Source: Eumeta japonica (lineage: Eukaryota; Arthropoda; Insecta; Lepidoptera; Psychidae). From it: DNA of 64,000 nucleotides. The stretch spans positions 17,164-81,163 of the forward strand of contig BGZK01002078.1 in the NCBI GenBank assembly GCA_005406025.1. The letters are read 5' to 3'. A program made the position numbers and the translations under genes. Below are positions 23,440-34,324 of this stretch, piece after piece. The notes below the pieces were generated by a model. The model was not told where the DNA came from. It saw only the letters and a program-made list of their open reading frames with translations, and made no database searches. How positions within the stretch are numbered: position 1 is the stretch's first letter; the number at the start of each line of letters is the position of its first letter.

Positions 23440-23535
23440 TATGTTGGAGGAACACGCCCCTGTGAGCTCTAGGGCGCCGGGGAGCGGGCGCGGCGGGCGC
23501 GCCGCCCGACGAACCGACGCGACGCGACAAAGTAT
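23440..23535. promoter_or_regulatory. Short GC-rich island
   Basis: About 95 bp of CpG-rich DNA ('gcgggcgcggcgggcgcgcc') in AT-rich surroundings, of the same type as the larger islands at 13185 and 24690. No coding evidence. Confidence 0.25.
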
Positions 23536-24039
23536 TTTAGTGTTACTGCCGACTACTCGTAACTCGTGATGTTCACGATTGTTATTACAATATCTACCCG
23601 TTTTTGTTGTGAAGTTTGACAATCACGTTCCGCTTTGCATGTACTGACAGAATGCGCATTGTTGTGTAAATTAACTCGAAAGCATAGAACGAAATAAAAG
23701 AAAAAGTTTATAATGGGGTTGGAATAAATAAAAGAAAATAATTGACATTATAGAGATAAAATGAAATCGATTTTGAAATTAAATTCAAATTCATAGTGTC
23801 TATGAAATAAAACATTCGTTCATCTTTTTTTTTTTCAATAAACTGCTGAAAATCGAGAATGTCTTCGAAGATATTCTCAATAATCTTTAAAAATCCAAAC
23901 CTTGTTATGATTTATTGTATGATGGAACAAACTTCATTATTATAATTTTTCAGTTCTTCGAGCCCAAACTTAATTTCTTAGTTCTATATCTTTTGAGTGA
24001 TTTTTTAATTTTTCTTCATGAAATGTTTCTAACTTATAA
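23536..24039. other. AT-rich DNA, no gene seen
   Basis: Nothing identifiable between the short GC island and the decayed repeat at 24040. Confidence 0.4.
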
Positions 24040-24310
24040 CACAAATTTCAAACGTGGTGGAGACACGCTGTGGCCAACTCGGCTGCAGCTCTATTATAGG
24101 TCGGTTCCACTGATGAGAAATTACTATCTTATAGAATATAGACGTGAAGTAACAACTTTCGCTGTGGCTTTTCCTTCCGTGAGTGACAGTTTCAATGTCC
24201 CTTTTCTCATTCCACCAGACATCCCGTCCCTGCGCCGACCGGCCTGTTAAAGCCGGCAACGCTCTGGTGGTTCCTCTGAGGTATAAGTGTCCATGAGTGG
24301 CGATGGTCTA
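24040..24310 (+). repeat. Decayed moth interspersed repeat
   Basis: Landmarks 'ggtggagacacgctgtggcc', 'gacgtgaagtaacaactttc', 'cattccaccagacatcccgt' and 'gccggcaacgctctggtgg' follow the order of a common moth retroelement tail. A sibling fragment is at 37228-37375. Confidence 0.55.
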
Positions 24311-24689
24311 TAAAAAATGCTCGAATTAAAAAAAATACCTGGTTTTAATGGATCGTGCGACATTTGACATGGTTTTTCAAACTTAGAGTTTATTATATTT
24401 TAAAATCGATCATTGTAGTTGTTTTGAAGTTTCAATATCTACATAAAGTAACATTTTATCCCATTTTCTTGGCGACGATCTTTGGTATGAAGATAAATAT
24501 TCAACGCAATTTTTGAAAGTCTCGACTTAATTAGAATTGGGTATTGATAAATTGAGTTATTTTAAAAATATTGGGAAGACGTCATTTCATATAATTTCTT
24601 TTACCGACGACGTCATTTCTCGAACAAATCTACCGGCTTAGATTAGTCTCGCGGCAATTGACGCGACTTTCTAAATTATAGAGTTGATC
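24311..24689. other. AT-rich DNA, no gene seen
   Basis: No feature identified. Confidence 0.4.
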
Positions 24690-25370
24690 AGACTTGAATT
24701 GAGTCATCGAGTGGTTTTGAAAGAAAGAAAAACAAGTATTGAACATCTATAATAAGCCTAAATTTTTGACAGAGAAAGATTTTCAAGCGGCCATCACGTA
24801 CCGAACGTCGCAGCGTCGGACGACCGCCCGCCGGTCGGTGACGAACAGGCGACGGCCGCGGGCCGCTGTGCTGCAGCCGACGGCCTGGTTTTGTGGGCAT
24901 GTAACGGCCGTCGGTCGGTGTCGACGGCGGCGCTCGGCGTGCTCCCGCGCGCCCTCGCTGGGTCGGCTCGTCAGAGTTACACGATCGCTCGAAACCTCGC
25001 TCGCCCTCGCGCCGAACTCGCACTCGACCCGCCTTTAATAGAGACGTATAAAAAATATCTGGCGCGAGTAAAAGACCGAAAAGTACGAATTTACGAGTAT
25101 TACCCGACCTTCATTCGAGTGCGCGCCGAGTACATTCGGAACACGTACGTTTTATTAGGCCGATAAAAGGAAAAGGTGGACGAGCGCGGCCGGCGCCGGC
25201 GCCGGCGCGGTGCCGTCGTTGAAAGATTCGTTTATTTTGTCGACGCTCAACAACAATAAATATAGTTAAGGCGATACCTCGATGAGGAGTAGGAGAGGGA
25301 TTCCCCGCGCGTTCGCGTCACCGGTGACGGGCACCTACCCGACGAATAAACGAGTAGGACTATTAAAACT
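24690..25370. promoter_or_regulatory. Large GC-rich island, candidate regulatory element
   Basis: About 600 bp of CpG-rich DNA (for example 24830-25030 and the near-palindrome 'cggcgccggcgccggcg' at about 25190). Embedded AT-rich words such as 'cgttttattaggccgataaa' (25148), 'gattcgtttattttgtcg' and 'gacgaataaacgag' resemble homeodomain or forkhead sites. Frames are open on both strands because stops are scarce, and their products are Arg-rich with no domain. I read it as non-coding, possibly an enhancer or promoter. Confidence 0.4.
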
Positions 25371-25916
25371 AGCGCATACAAAAAATAAACGCCAAAGGTC
25401 AATGCGCCAAACTAAATAAAATTAATTTGTGTCCAATCCTTTTACAGTTCACTAATTTACTGTTTAAAAAATATATACCTAAAAATGAAACTCGCAGCTC
25501 GTGCATTTAACGAGAACGAGGAAAAAACAAAATTTTTCTTTTCATTGATGCAGCACATTAAGAACAAAAATAAACGCTGTTTCTTTTTGCTTACGCCGCT
25601 GTTACATTCTGAACAATGAGTTCTGAATGATATCGCGCGAAATCAGATGGCACTCTAATCTTATTAGTGGGTAATGCCGCTCACGTTAACAGCTTTAGAG
25701 CTCCTAGAGAATTGGAAGCCTTTCTTTGAAGCATAAGTGGTGCTTGATTTATAGATAAATGGAATGAAATAGAAATTAAATAAAGTATACATAGCATTAG
25801 TGGACATCCGATAGAAAATGAGTTTGTTCACGATTTTCCGCAAAATTTTTAGTGGAATTTTATATTAAAGTTATGAAACTTAATGTTAAACCTAATATTA
25901 TTTTATTTAATATAAT
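25371..25916. other. No gene seen
   Basis: AT-rich unique DNA without recognisable features. Confidence 0.4.
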
Positions 25917-26040
25917 ATGAGATCAAGGAAAAAGTGTTTTCGAATTCTATAAGTTAAAAGTTTTAGTAAAATCTCTTTGGTTATGCAGTTTGTCACTGAC
26001 TAGTTTTGATACCTTTAAATAAATGAAATTTAAAAAAAAG

Positions 26041-26803
26041 TAAAAAACTAGCCAAGCGCATGTCGGACTATGCTCGTTATAGGGTTCCGAAGCCGTTATA
26101 ACAAAAAAAAAATGCACGTGAGTTGTTACACTTTTTCCATTTTTCCCGCATAGAATAGTTATATATAAGCGCTTTAGTCGCCTATAGCTAGAAAAGAAGC
26201 AGGTATGTTGACTACTACCATAAAACTAGTATAAACTAAAGTGCATCAGCAAAAGAGCATATATTCATGGGACTTACGTCTTCTTGTTTAGAAACGTAGT
26301 GCTTGGGCAATAACTCAATAACACTATATTCAACCATGTTCAAAATAATTTTCGTTGAAAGTAATTATTAAGCATTCCTTCGTTATTTTTTCATATTTTT
26401 TGGACAAACGGTTTACAGTTTAAAAATAGGGGGGGGGGGGACACAATTTCTCCTACTTTCAGAGCGATTATTTCCGATTTTATTCACGTAATTAGAAAAA
26501 GTGCTTAAAGACCTTAAAATGCTTTTAAAAGAACTGTCAAAATACGTGCCACACGTTGTTATTTACTGAAAAAAAAAATGTTTTCGCTTCTGTTAGATGC
26601 ATGGAATTCCTCCCCTAGAAATATGTGCTTTTGTTATTTAACCATCAAACGAAGTAGCGGCTTACACAAAACACCTACAATATTGATTTCATCAGAATAC
26701 ATCTTGTAGTTTTTGAATAAAATGCCTGTGACATATGGGCGGAAGGACTTGACGAAACTATAAGGGTTCCGTTTTTGTCATCATGACTCGGAACCCCAAA
26801 AAT
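26041..26803 (+). repeat. 0.76 kb lepidopteran repeat, copy 3 (full length, inside mariner copy 2)
   Basis: It runs from 'ctagccaagcgcatgtcgg' to 'gactcggaacccc', with the same internal blocks as the copy at 2088-2848 including the pure G run near 26430. Both ends sit inside mariner sequence, so it inserted after that mariner. Confidence 0.85.
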
Positions 26804-27812
26804 GGTGTTTTTTTTTTGCGACATAAACGCACAAACTGCGACACAAGCCGCGAAAAAAAAAGTGGCGTTTATGGACCTAATGCAGTGCCGGTAAGAGTAG
26901 TACAAAATTGGTTCAAACGCTTTCAGTCCGGTAATGTTTATGTCAAAGATGAACCTCGCTCTGGTAGACATGTTACGGATAAAATCGATACCATTTTGGA
27001 AAAAGTAGAGCAAGATCAGTATATTAGTTCTTAAGACATAGCTCAAGAGCTAAGGATTGACTACAAAACAGTTTTGACTCATATGGAAAAAGATGGATAT
27101 GCCAAATAGCTCAATACTTGCATCGCACAGGAGTTCTTTGAAAGAAATCTAATGAATCGTGTACTCATTTGCGATTCTCTATTGAAACGTAACGAAACCG
27201 AATCGTTTTTTAAAAGATTGATCACTGATGATGAAAAATGGGTTACCTATGACAAGAATGCGTGAAAAAGATCACGATCAAAAGGTACACAAAGGCTCCA
27301 CAGGCTATAGCGAAACCCGGATTAATTCGCAAAGGTGATGCTATGTGTATGGATGTGTATGGTGAGATTGAAAGAGTATTGTACATTATGAACTTTTACT
27401 GTCGGATAAAACCATCAATTCGGATTTTTACTGCTAACAGCTGATGAAACTCGAGCAATAATTAGAGAAAAAACGGCTGGAATTGATCAACAGAAAAGGT
27501 GTGGTCTGTCATCATGATAACGTTAGATCGCACACACCTTTAGCCATTCAGCAAATATTGAGAGAGTTTGAGTGGGAAGTGTTAATGCATCCATCATATT
27601 GCCCTGACTTGCACCATCAAATTTTCGCCTGTTTCAGTCTCTTCAGAATTCTTTATGTAGTTTTACGTTAACATGAAGAGGCAACTGTCAAAACTACTAT
27701 TAGCAATTTTTTGGTCAGAAATCCCAAAATTTCTACAGCAATGGGATTGTTTCACTATCTACACAAGGACAACAAATTGTTGAACAAAATGGAATACATA
27801 TATTATAATTAG
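26804..27812 (+). pseudogene. mariner transposase pseudogene, copy 2
   Basis: After the inserted repeat, coding resumes with a shifted HTH region, then NWFKRFQSGNVYVKDEPRSG (from about 26907) and HVTDKIDTILEKVEQDQYIS up to a stop at 27032. LITDDEKW near 27225 keeps the first Asp (usually TGDEKW). CHHDNVRSH near 27515 keeps the second. The third is lost where YCPDLHHQIF near 27600 shows a one-base slip in the APSD motif. The terminal stop TAG is at 27810. It is broken by stops, frameshifts and loss of its N-terminus. Confidence 0.85.
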
Positions 27813-28148
27813 TGTAAATAAAATATTATGAAAAATTATCTTGAATATGTTTACAAAATACGAAAAAGTTTCCCCAACCCTATATTTTGTAGGATGTGAA
27901 TAAAACGTCTGTGTGGCATTTGCATGTATTTGATACAGAGCAGTGTTGCCCTGATAGAGGATGAAGTTAACGCTGATGGCAACTCTTCTTTTAAGTTAAC
28001 CGTGACGATGTTTTTTCCGTGTATTCCTTATCAGTCAAGTGTGCAGCAATGGTAAAAAAGCTTCCGTTCAATAACTTGTTGAATTTTAATGGCCGTTGTG
28101 TTTTATATTCAAATGTGATAGTAAAGTACTTAGGCACCGGTAAAATTA

Positions 28149-28396
28149 TTGTATTGTGTGAGGTGTTAATTCGCGGAAATCCATAGTAGACGGTTGCCTG
28201 CAACATGCATTAACATGCAGCATGCAACCCACCGCTGACCCTCGAATCTGCCTCTCCACTACGAATCTCTATCCAAAGGATTGAATATTGATTCCAGAGG
28301 ATTGACAGACATCATGTTAATTCATGTTGCAGGCAAGCGTCTACTATGGATTTCCGCGAATTAACACCTCACACAATACAATATTTAAAAACGGCG
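28149..28396. repeat. Inverted repeat at the PLE head
   Basis: The left arm 28149-28207 and right arm 28338-28396 are reverse complements with very few mismatches (for example 'gtgaggtgttaattcgcgga' against its complement). The intervening 28208-28320 is the reverse complement of the PLE 3' end at 31490-31609. The layout fits a tandem PLE copy of which only a short inverted piece was inserted ahead of the forward copy. Confidence 0.85.
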
Positions 28397-31200
28397 AGTC
28401 TAGCTGAACAGGTGAAATTATATATTAGATTGACCAAATTACACCGGTTAGCAGCCCAAAATGTTTGGTTTATCCAGGAATGCAAGCGTCTTAATGTTAC
28501 TCCTAATTATATCAATATTCGTATCAATAATAAAAGTAAAGCAGCTAATATAACATTACTAAAATCTCAAAAGATCTGTCTTAATGAGGAATGTCGCAAA
28601 TGGTTTAAACATAAAGATAACCTCAAAATTTATTTAAAAGTAGTACTGCATTCGGAATTATCGTTCAAATTACATAACATCGAATTCGACTTAGTTGATC
28701 AAAAAGCTAGAGAATTGGCCTCTATAATCATTCACAAAAAGTTCTTAATACAAAATAAAAAATTACAACGTTTAGTGATAGATCAAAATAAGTCTAATCA
28801 CACTGACAATTTGAACCAAAACAATAAAACTAATTGCTACTTTTATCCGAGAATAAAAAAAATATCAAATATAAAACTTATAAGAATGAAGAATCGCTTC
28901 TTAATAAAGGAATAAAATATAATTTCATAAAAAAATAGAAAAATAAAACGCGTAATGAGACACTGGCGATAGATACTGAAATATCTCTGCACAAAAGTAA
29001 ATCTAATGAGTCCATAAAATATAAAATTTCGGATTTAATAAAATTTAGTAATAGTAGTACAATTTCGGTCTGTATATACAATGTAGATCATAAAACGTTA
29101 CTTTCACAAAAACAAAAGATATTGAAAGAAAATTTAGTTATTACTAAAGCCGATAAGGGGAATGCTATTCTAATAATGAACAAGTCTGATTATAATAATA
29201 AAGTTAATAATATAATTAATAACGAAAAAGAATTTCAAATTTAAAATATGATCCCACCAATAAATATATTGAGGAAATTAAACAAAATTTATCCTCCTCT
29301 AAATTTTCATTAACTAAAGAATCAGAAAAAAGAAATTTGATACCGATGAATCCACAGGCCCCTAGATTGTATGGTTTGCCAAAAGTACATAAAGAGGGTG
29401 AGCCGGTTCGTCCGGTGGTATCGTATGTAGGCGCCAACATATAGATTAGCTAAATACATAAATGATATAATAAAAGAAAAATTTCATTCAACCCAAAATA
29501 TGGTTTGGTTAATAGTTTAGACCTGGTTAACAAAATTAAAGATATTGTCCTTCCAAACAATAGCAAATTTATCTCATTTGACGTAGACAGTTTATTTACT
29601 AATGTTCCCTTTAGAGAATGCTTAACAATTATAAAAGATAAGTTAGATAAACAAAAACTACATCCAGGCGAGAAGGACGATATCTTAAAATTAACAGAAT
29701 TGTGCATGACTCAAAATTATTTCCGTTATAATAATCAATTTTATATACAAAAGGAAGGTCTAGCTATGAGTTCACCTTTAAGCCGATTAATGGCCGTTAT
29801 ATGGATGAATTCGAAAATAAGCACTTAATAAATAATGATAGTATCTCCTGTATTATTTTAGATATGTGGACGATATTATTATGTGTTGGCTGGGTAATTC
29901 AATAGAATTAGATCTGTTTCAAAATTATATTAATAGTATACACCCCAAAATCCAATTTAAACTAGAGGAACAAACAAACAATCTTATATTTTTTAAGCTA
30001 TTGCATAGCTTCTATCGCTGGCCTTGAGCGTGGAGACCGAATCCAGAAATTCCGTAACGAAAATAACCTAACACCCCCCACTCCGACCGCCACAGCGGTG
30101 ATACTTTTTACTTTTGCCATCTATCGATGAATAGCAGAACTTTTAATCACTTTTTTGAAATATCACGCTTGTCTCTTTAGTGCAACTCGCCTCTAGGTGG
30201 TATTGGTTGTATCGGCGTTACTGCGCATTCGTAATCCCCCACTTCGCCCCGCAATCTGGTGACTCATGCCTGCTTAGAGTTTCGGCGTTAGGGCACCTCC
30301 TCAAAAAAAATACTGCATAAATAAAATAAATAAATAATTATAATTGCATAAGTTGATAAAAAATACTATGCAATAGCTTTACCGCGGCAGTCCCCGAGTG
30401 CCACACGTGTTTTTTAAATTTGACTTTAACTATAAAAAATAATAGACATGAATTTAAAATATACAAAAAACCCACTTGCACAGAAACTACAATACCCATT
30501 TCTTCGTGTCATCCATGGCAACACAAATTGACGGCTTATAAATCAATGATACATCGGTTATTCACCATACCCCTCAAGAATCATAATTTTTCATTAGAAT
30601 TAAATACCATTTACAATATAACATTGACGAATGGATACAATAAAAAGTGTATTGATAGACTCATTAAAAAAACTAAAAAGTATTATAAAGAACAGTGTCT
30701 ATCCAACACAATCAAAAGACCAAAAGAAATATATAGCTAGTTTGACATATTATAGTACAATTTCGGAGAAGATTTCAAGATTATTAAAAAAAACATAATA
30801 TTTATACGGCCTTTAAACAAACAATAATTTGAAAACTTTATGTAACAATAAAGGTAAAATACACAATAATAAAAAATCTGGAATTTATAAATTAACTTGT
30901 GATGACTGTATATCGATGTATATAGGACAACCCGGATGTTGTTTTGAAACAAGGTACAAAGAACATATTTCGGCCTTTAGAAATAATAAATCAGACAGAT
31001 CCTATTTTGCTACACATCTAATAGAAACCGGTCGTAAGCTTAATAACGATCACAAATTCGATGTCTTGCATGTGTGTGAGAAGGGATTGCGTTTAAATGT
31101 TTTGGAATCCTTTGAAATTTTAAAACACAAAGATAATAATAATATGCTCAATGACCAAATTGACGTTTATAAATCGCCATTATTGGACGCTTGCCTGTAA
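28346..31200 (+). pseudogene. Penelope-like polyprotein (N-domain, RT, GIY-YIG), broken
   Basis: The N-terminal domain is open for 189 codons from ATG 28346 (MDFRELTPHTIQYLKT) to 28915. Later frames give NLVITKADKGNAILIMNKSD (about 29130), APRLYGLPKVHKEGEPVRPV (about 29360) and FISFDVDSLFTNVPFREC (about 29570, first catalytic Asp region). TQNYFRYNNQFYIQKEGLAM is at about 29708, and RYVDDIIMCWLGN (about 29862, catalytic YVDD) is still readable. After the 413 bp insertion, FKIYKKPTCTETTIPIS follows. The GIY-YIG endonuclease occupies 30876-31200 (SGIYKLTCDD, MYIGQPGCCFETRYKEH) and ends at a stop after DACL. Several frameshifts and stops, plus the insertion, inactivate the copy, but motif preservation suggests moderate age. 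Confidence 0.88.
29997..30409. mobile_element. 413 bp non-autonomous element, copy 1 (inside the PLE RT)
   Basis: It begins 'gctattgcatagcttctatc' and ends 'gagtgccacacgtg'. It is flanked by TTTTTTAA on both sides (29989-29996, 30410-30417), a possible 8 bp duplication, although T-richness weakens that. GCTATTGCATAG at the left end reappears inverted about 45 bp from the right end. A near-identical copy lies at 39615-40027. It has no coding capacity and its superfamily is unknown. Confidence 0.85.
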
Positions 31201-31623
31201 CTATTTGGGTAATTTGGGTGATGGTTAGTCTGTGATATTTGACGGGCATGTCTATTGGTGGTGGTCTGTGGCTGCTTTAAGAATGCTTTCGTCCATTGCA
31301 TGACAGCGGTCCGCTTAACGAGGTTGTGTCGGTTGTTTTAACACTCCTTACACCCTGGTGGATGTGATTGTCGGCAATTTCCTGAGGACGTGTCTGGTTG
31401 GCATGAAACGTACGTAGAATTAACAATTTAACGGTTAGCGGACTAAGATAATTATAAAAATAAATAACACTTGGTGAGGTGTTCGATATCTGTCAATCCT
31501 CTGGAATCAATATTCAATCCTTTGGATAGAGATTCGTAGTGGAGAGGCAGATTCGAGGGTCAGCGGTGGGTTGCATGCTGCATGTTAATACATGTTGCAG
31601 GCAAGCGTTCACCGGTAAAATTA

Positions 31624-32568
31624 ATAATTTATGCTGCATCCATAGTGTAAGATAAAGAGTGTTACTGTGTATAGGCGTGTGATCTAGTCGTCTGAGATAC
31701 TGCCGAATATTTATTTTATCTGAACTTTTACGTTCTCATGCTAAAAAAACTGACAATAACAATTTAGCAGCTACAATCAGATTGGTACAAGATTGCATAA
31801 ACCAACACCACGTTCCCACGAAGCGCCAACTCGTAACCGTTAGACAACAATAGCTGCAGGTTCTCACTATTGAGTGACGCTAACATATTTCTTCAATAAT
31901 ATTTACAAAAATCACAAAATTTTAGTTTGTTAACACCGAGCGTTATCCAATATCGTATTGTGAATGTTTTCATAAGTAGGAATTAGACGAAAACAGCAGT
32001 TTACACATACTGTATCTACATTGAGAGACCTAGGACTGATCAGTATTAGACTGAACGGAGCATCACGACTTTGCCGCTTTTGGCTCATGTTTGTTATGGA
32101 CCTAACCACGTTTTTAGTGGTTTTCATTTGGGCGCTATACAAAAGAAAGATCAACGAATTCGACAATTGTCTAGTAAACGTGACAGTTTTGGCCGAGTAG
32201 AATAAGTTTAGTTGTATTCAGGTCATTCTTAATTGAGAAACGGCAGGGTGTTCGTATTGATACTGAAATTATAAATAAACGAAAATAAATAAATATAAGC
32301 AAAATAAAATAAGGTGATGAAAGATCCAGAAATGTAGTTTACATTAAATTGGAATATAACGCTAGTAATCACAAAGGGACAGAGGCATTAACGATCAAAC
32401 GATAGGCTGTGCAAAAGTAATTCTCTTGCAAGTGTAATATAATTTGTTAAAACGAGCCAGTGCGGGCGCTTCTGATACCGGTACTACACCTAAACCGATT
32501 CTAAAAAAAAATATTGTGTACGTTGAATACTGATTACGTAAGTTACTGCATATTGCGAATAAATTAAA
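31624..32568. other. No gene seen
   Basis: Unique AT-rich DNA. Short frames show no bias or recognisable motif. Confidence 0.4.
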
Positions 32569-32800
32569 ATGAGTCTCGCTATCCCTAAGCAAATGTTAGC
32601 AGAGGGCGCGCACGCCCTGAGCGCTAAACTTTGTGTACGGCTAAAGTCAAACACATTAGCACGGCGACGATTTTTTCGGCCCGCGGCTTAATCCGCCTAA
32701 AACAACACAGTAGCCGCTAATCGAGTTTTAGGAGATTACTTTGCAGTTAGCGCCGCCAGCACGTTTTCTCTGTGTCTGCATTTTCCGATACAGATTAGCA
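32569..32800. other. Moderately GC-rich unique DNA with a 40-codon frame
   Basis: A frame from ATG 32570 reads MSLAIPKQMLAEGAHALSAK and ends RRRFFRPAA. It has no recognisable domain and could be chance in a locally GC-richer patch ('cagagggcgcgcacgccctg'). Confidence 0.15.
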
Positions 32801-32977
32801 ATTTTGCCCGTTATATGGTGTTGCCATTGCTAAATATGTTACTATATATTAAAGGGAGTACCTACGTGTTCATGGTGTATTCCATGCTTCAAATTATATT
32901 CGAATCCAGTTTTTCAAGTTACCACATTGAAAATCATAACACGTATGTATATAATAAATATTTGGAAAATCCAAAAG

Positions 32978-33388
32978 TGCACGACTCATAATGTTCATTC
33001 GTTTTTTGTTAATAACTATTAAACGACACAAATCAAGTTAACCATTTTCAATACCAATCTCCGGACAGTGGATCTCAAGCTATTAAAAAAAAAATGGATC
33101 AAATTAGTGAATTTTTACGCTCGCTATCGTGTCCGGAACGAAAAAAGTGTTGATTGACAGGAAATTTCTTTTGATTATTTTGATAGTTTTTTCTAATTGT
33201 ATTATGTTAAATCGATTTGAACCAGTGATAGAATTAATCTTCATTAAATTATCTATCAAATAGTGCACAGGTTAATAAAATTACATGAATTATTAATCGT
33301 GTTATTGATGAAAAAAGTTACGAAATTGAGGAAAAAAAATTATTCGTTCGTAGAGCACTTCTTAATGCTTCGCATTATGAGTCGTGCA
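32978..33388. mobile_element. 411 bp MITE with 16 bp terminal inverted repeats
   Basis: TGCACGACTCATAATG at 32978-32993 is exactly inverted at 33373-33388. Inside is AT-rich non-coding DNA. No unambiguous target duplication is visible, so the superfamily stays open. Confidence 0.75.
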
Positions 33389-34039
33389 ATAATGACATAA
33401 ATAAGTTAATTAGAGCGAGGTACAATAATTCCCTATCGCGTGTATTTAAAAGTGACATCTGACTGACAAATACTAAACGTTTTGAACCTCTACGAATCCA
33501 TATTGTTATGTCTGCCTCGGAGTAAGTGTTCGCTTAATAATTGCTCGGAGACCGTTTCTACGAATTCATTTAAATTCATAAGATGTTTACATGACTTACG
33601 CCACTAAATCTAATGTGTTCTCTAAGCATGTGTTCAACCTACAAGAATATGTTGATATATTTAAGGGGGTACATTGTCATTTAAACCAGCTTTCATATGA
33701 ATTCTAAAATATTCATCAATCAAAGATCTCACTCTGTGACGTATTACACAGAATATCTTCTATTTAATAGGTTTATTACATTTTTTCCAAATTATTATGC
33801 ATAAGTCACTCATCTCTCACATCCGTCGAACAACCTTCACAGAGTCAGAAAAAAAAAATTTTTACTGCTATACCATATGAATGTTTTTTTAACATTTTCT
33901 CAATCTTCGATCGATCGATCTTCAAATAAAATGACAACGTAGAGGACGAAAATAGATTTCAAGTTCTGAAAAATTTTCACGAGTGTTCTTTAAAATCTAG
34001 CTTCTTTCGACAAGTTCTAAAAACGTAAACAAACGTTCT
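33389..34039. other. No gene seen
   Basis: AT-rich DNA. A 'cgatcgatcgatc' run lies at about 33908. Confidence 0.4.
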
Positions 34040-34165
34040 ATGAAGCTAACTTCTTGGTGTGCGCCGAAATCCAATAATATCTCTGGCTGCACACACTGTT
34101 TCACCGCGTACATCAAGACGGACAAGCCGCCGGAAAATCTGAGGATGTCGAAATCACTACCCGTC
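34040..34165 (+). other. Candidate coding exon (unidentified)
   Basis: A frame opening at ATG 34040 reads MKLTSWCAPKSNN, then GCTHCFTAYIKTDKPPENLR and MSKSLPV. Codons from about 34085 to 34150 end mostly in G or C although the neighbourhood is AT-rich. A donor-like GTAAGAGT begins at 34166. The pattern would fit a first coding exon of a host gene, but no family is recognised, no promoter is visible, and no partner exon can be pointed to. The same frame continues open to 34324, so the donor is not required for an open frame. Confidence 0.25.
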
Positions 34166-34324
34166 GTAAGAGTTGGACCACACCGGCCCGCAGACCACGC
34201 AACGAGCTGTCCCTTTCATAGGTTTTTATCGACTCTATACATGGGGAGAGTATGCAGCCATTTCTCCCACACAATAATCGAGCACATTCGTTCCTTTATA
34301 CGGTGCCACATGCAACTACGATAA

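Larger units (their letters stand above)
25917..27882 (+). mobile_element. mariner element, copy 2, carrying a 0.76 kb repeat
   Basis: The left end ('caaggaaaaagtgttttcg') and right end ('cgaaaaagtttccccaaccc') are imperfect inverted repeats shared with copies 1 and 3. The leader ('aaatctctttggttatgc', 'ctagttttgatacctttaa') matches copy 1. At 26041 it is interrupted by a full 0.76 kb repeat (to 26803). After that the transposase frame resumes, missing about 100 bp of its start. Confidence 0.85.
28149..31609 (+). mobile_element. Penelope-like retroelement (PLE) with inverted head and 14 bp target duplication
   Basis: CACCGGTAAAATTA occurs immediately before (28135-28148) and after (31610-31623) the element, an apparent target site duplication. 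Coding order is N-terminal domain, reverse transcriptase with YVDD, then a GIY-YIG endonuclease, which defines canonical Penelope-like elements. The terminal 31490-31609 block recurs inverted at about 28208-28320, and 28149-28207 is an inverted copy of 28338-28396. The element therefore begins with a short inverted piece containing a 3'-end-to-5'-start junction. A 413 bp unrelated element interrupts the RT at 29997-30409. A truncated relative is at 43646-44328. Confidence 0.9.

Noticed and set aside
24688..25166. Three overlapping Arg-rich frames on both strands
   Set aside because: Shadows of GC-rich composition. Frames on both strands are equally open.
26675..27046. 123-codon minus-strand frame
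   Set aside because: It runs antisense across the end of a moth repeat and a mariner transposase that is clearly coding on the other strand.
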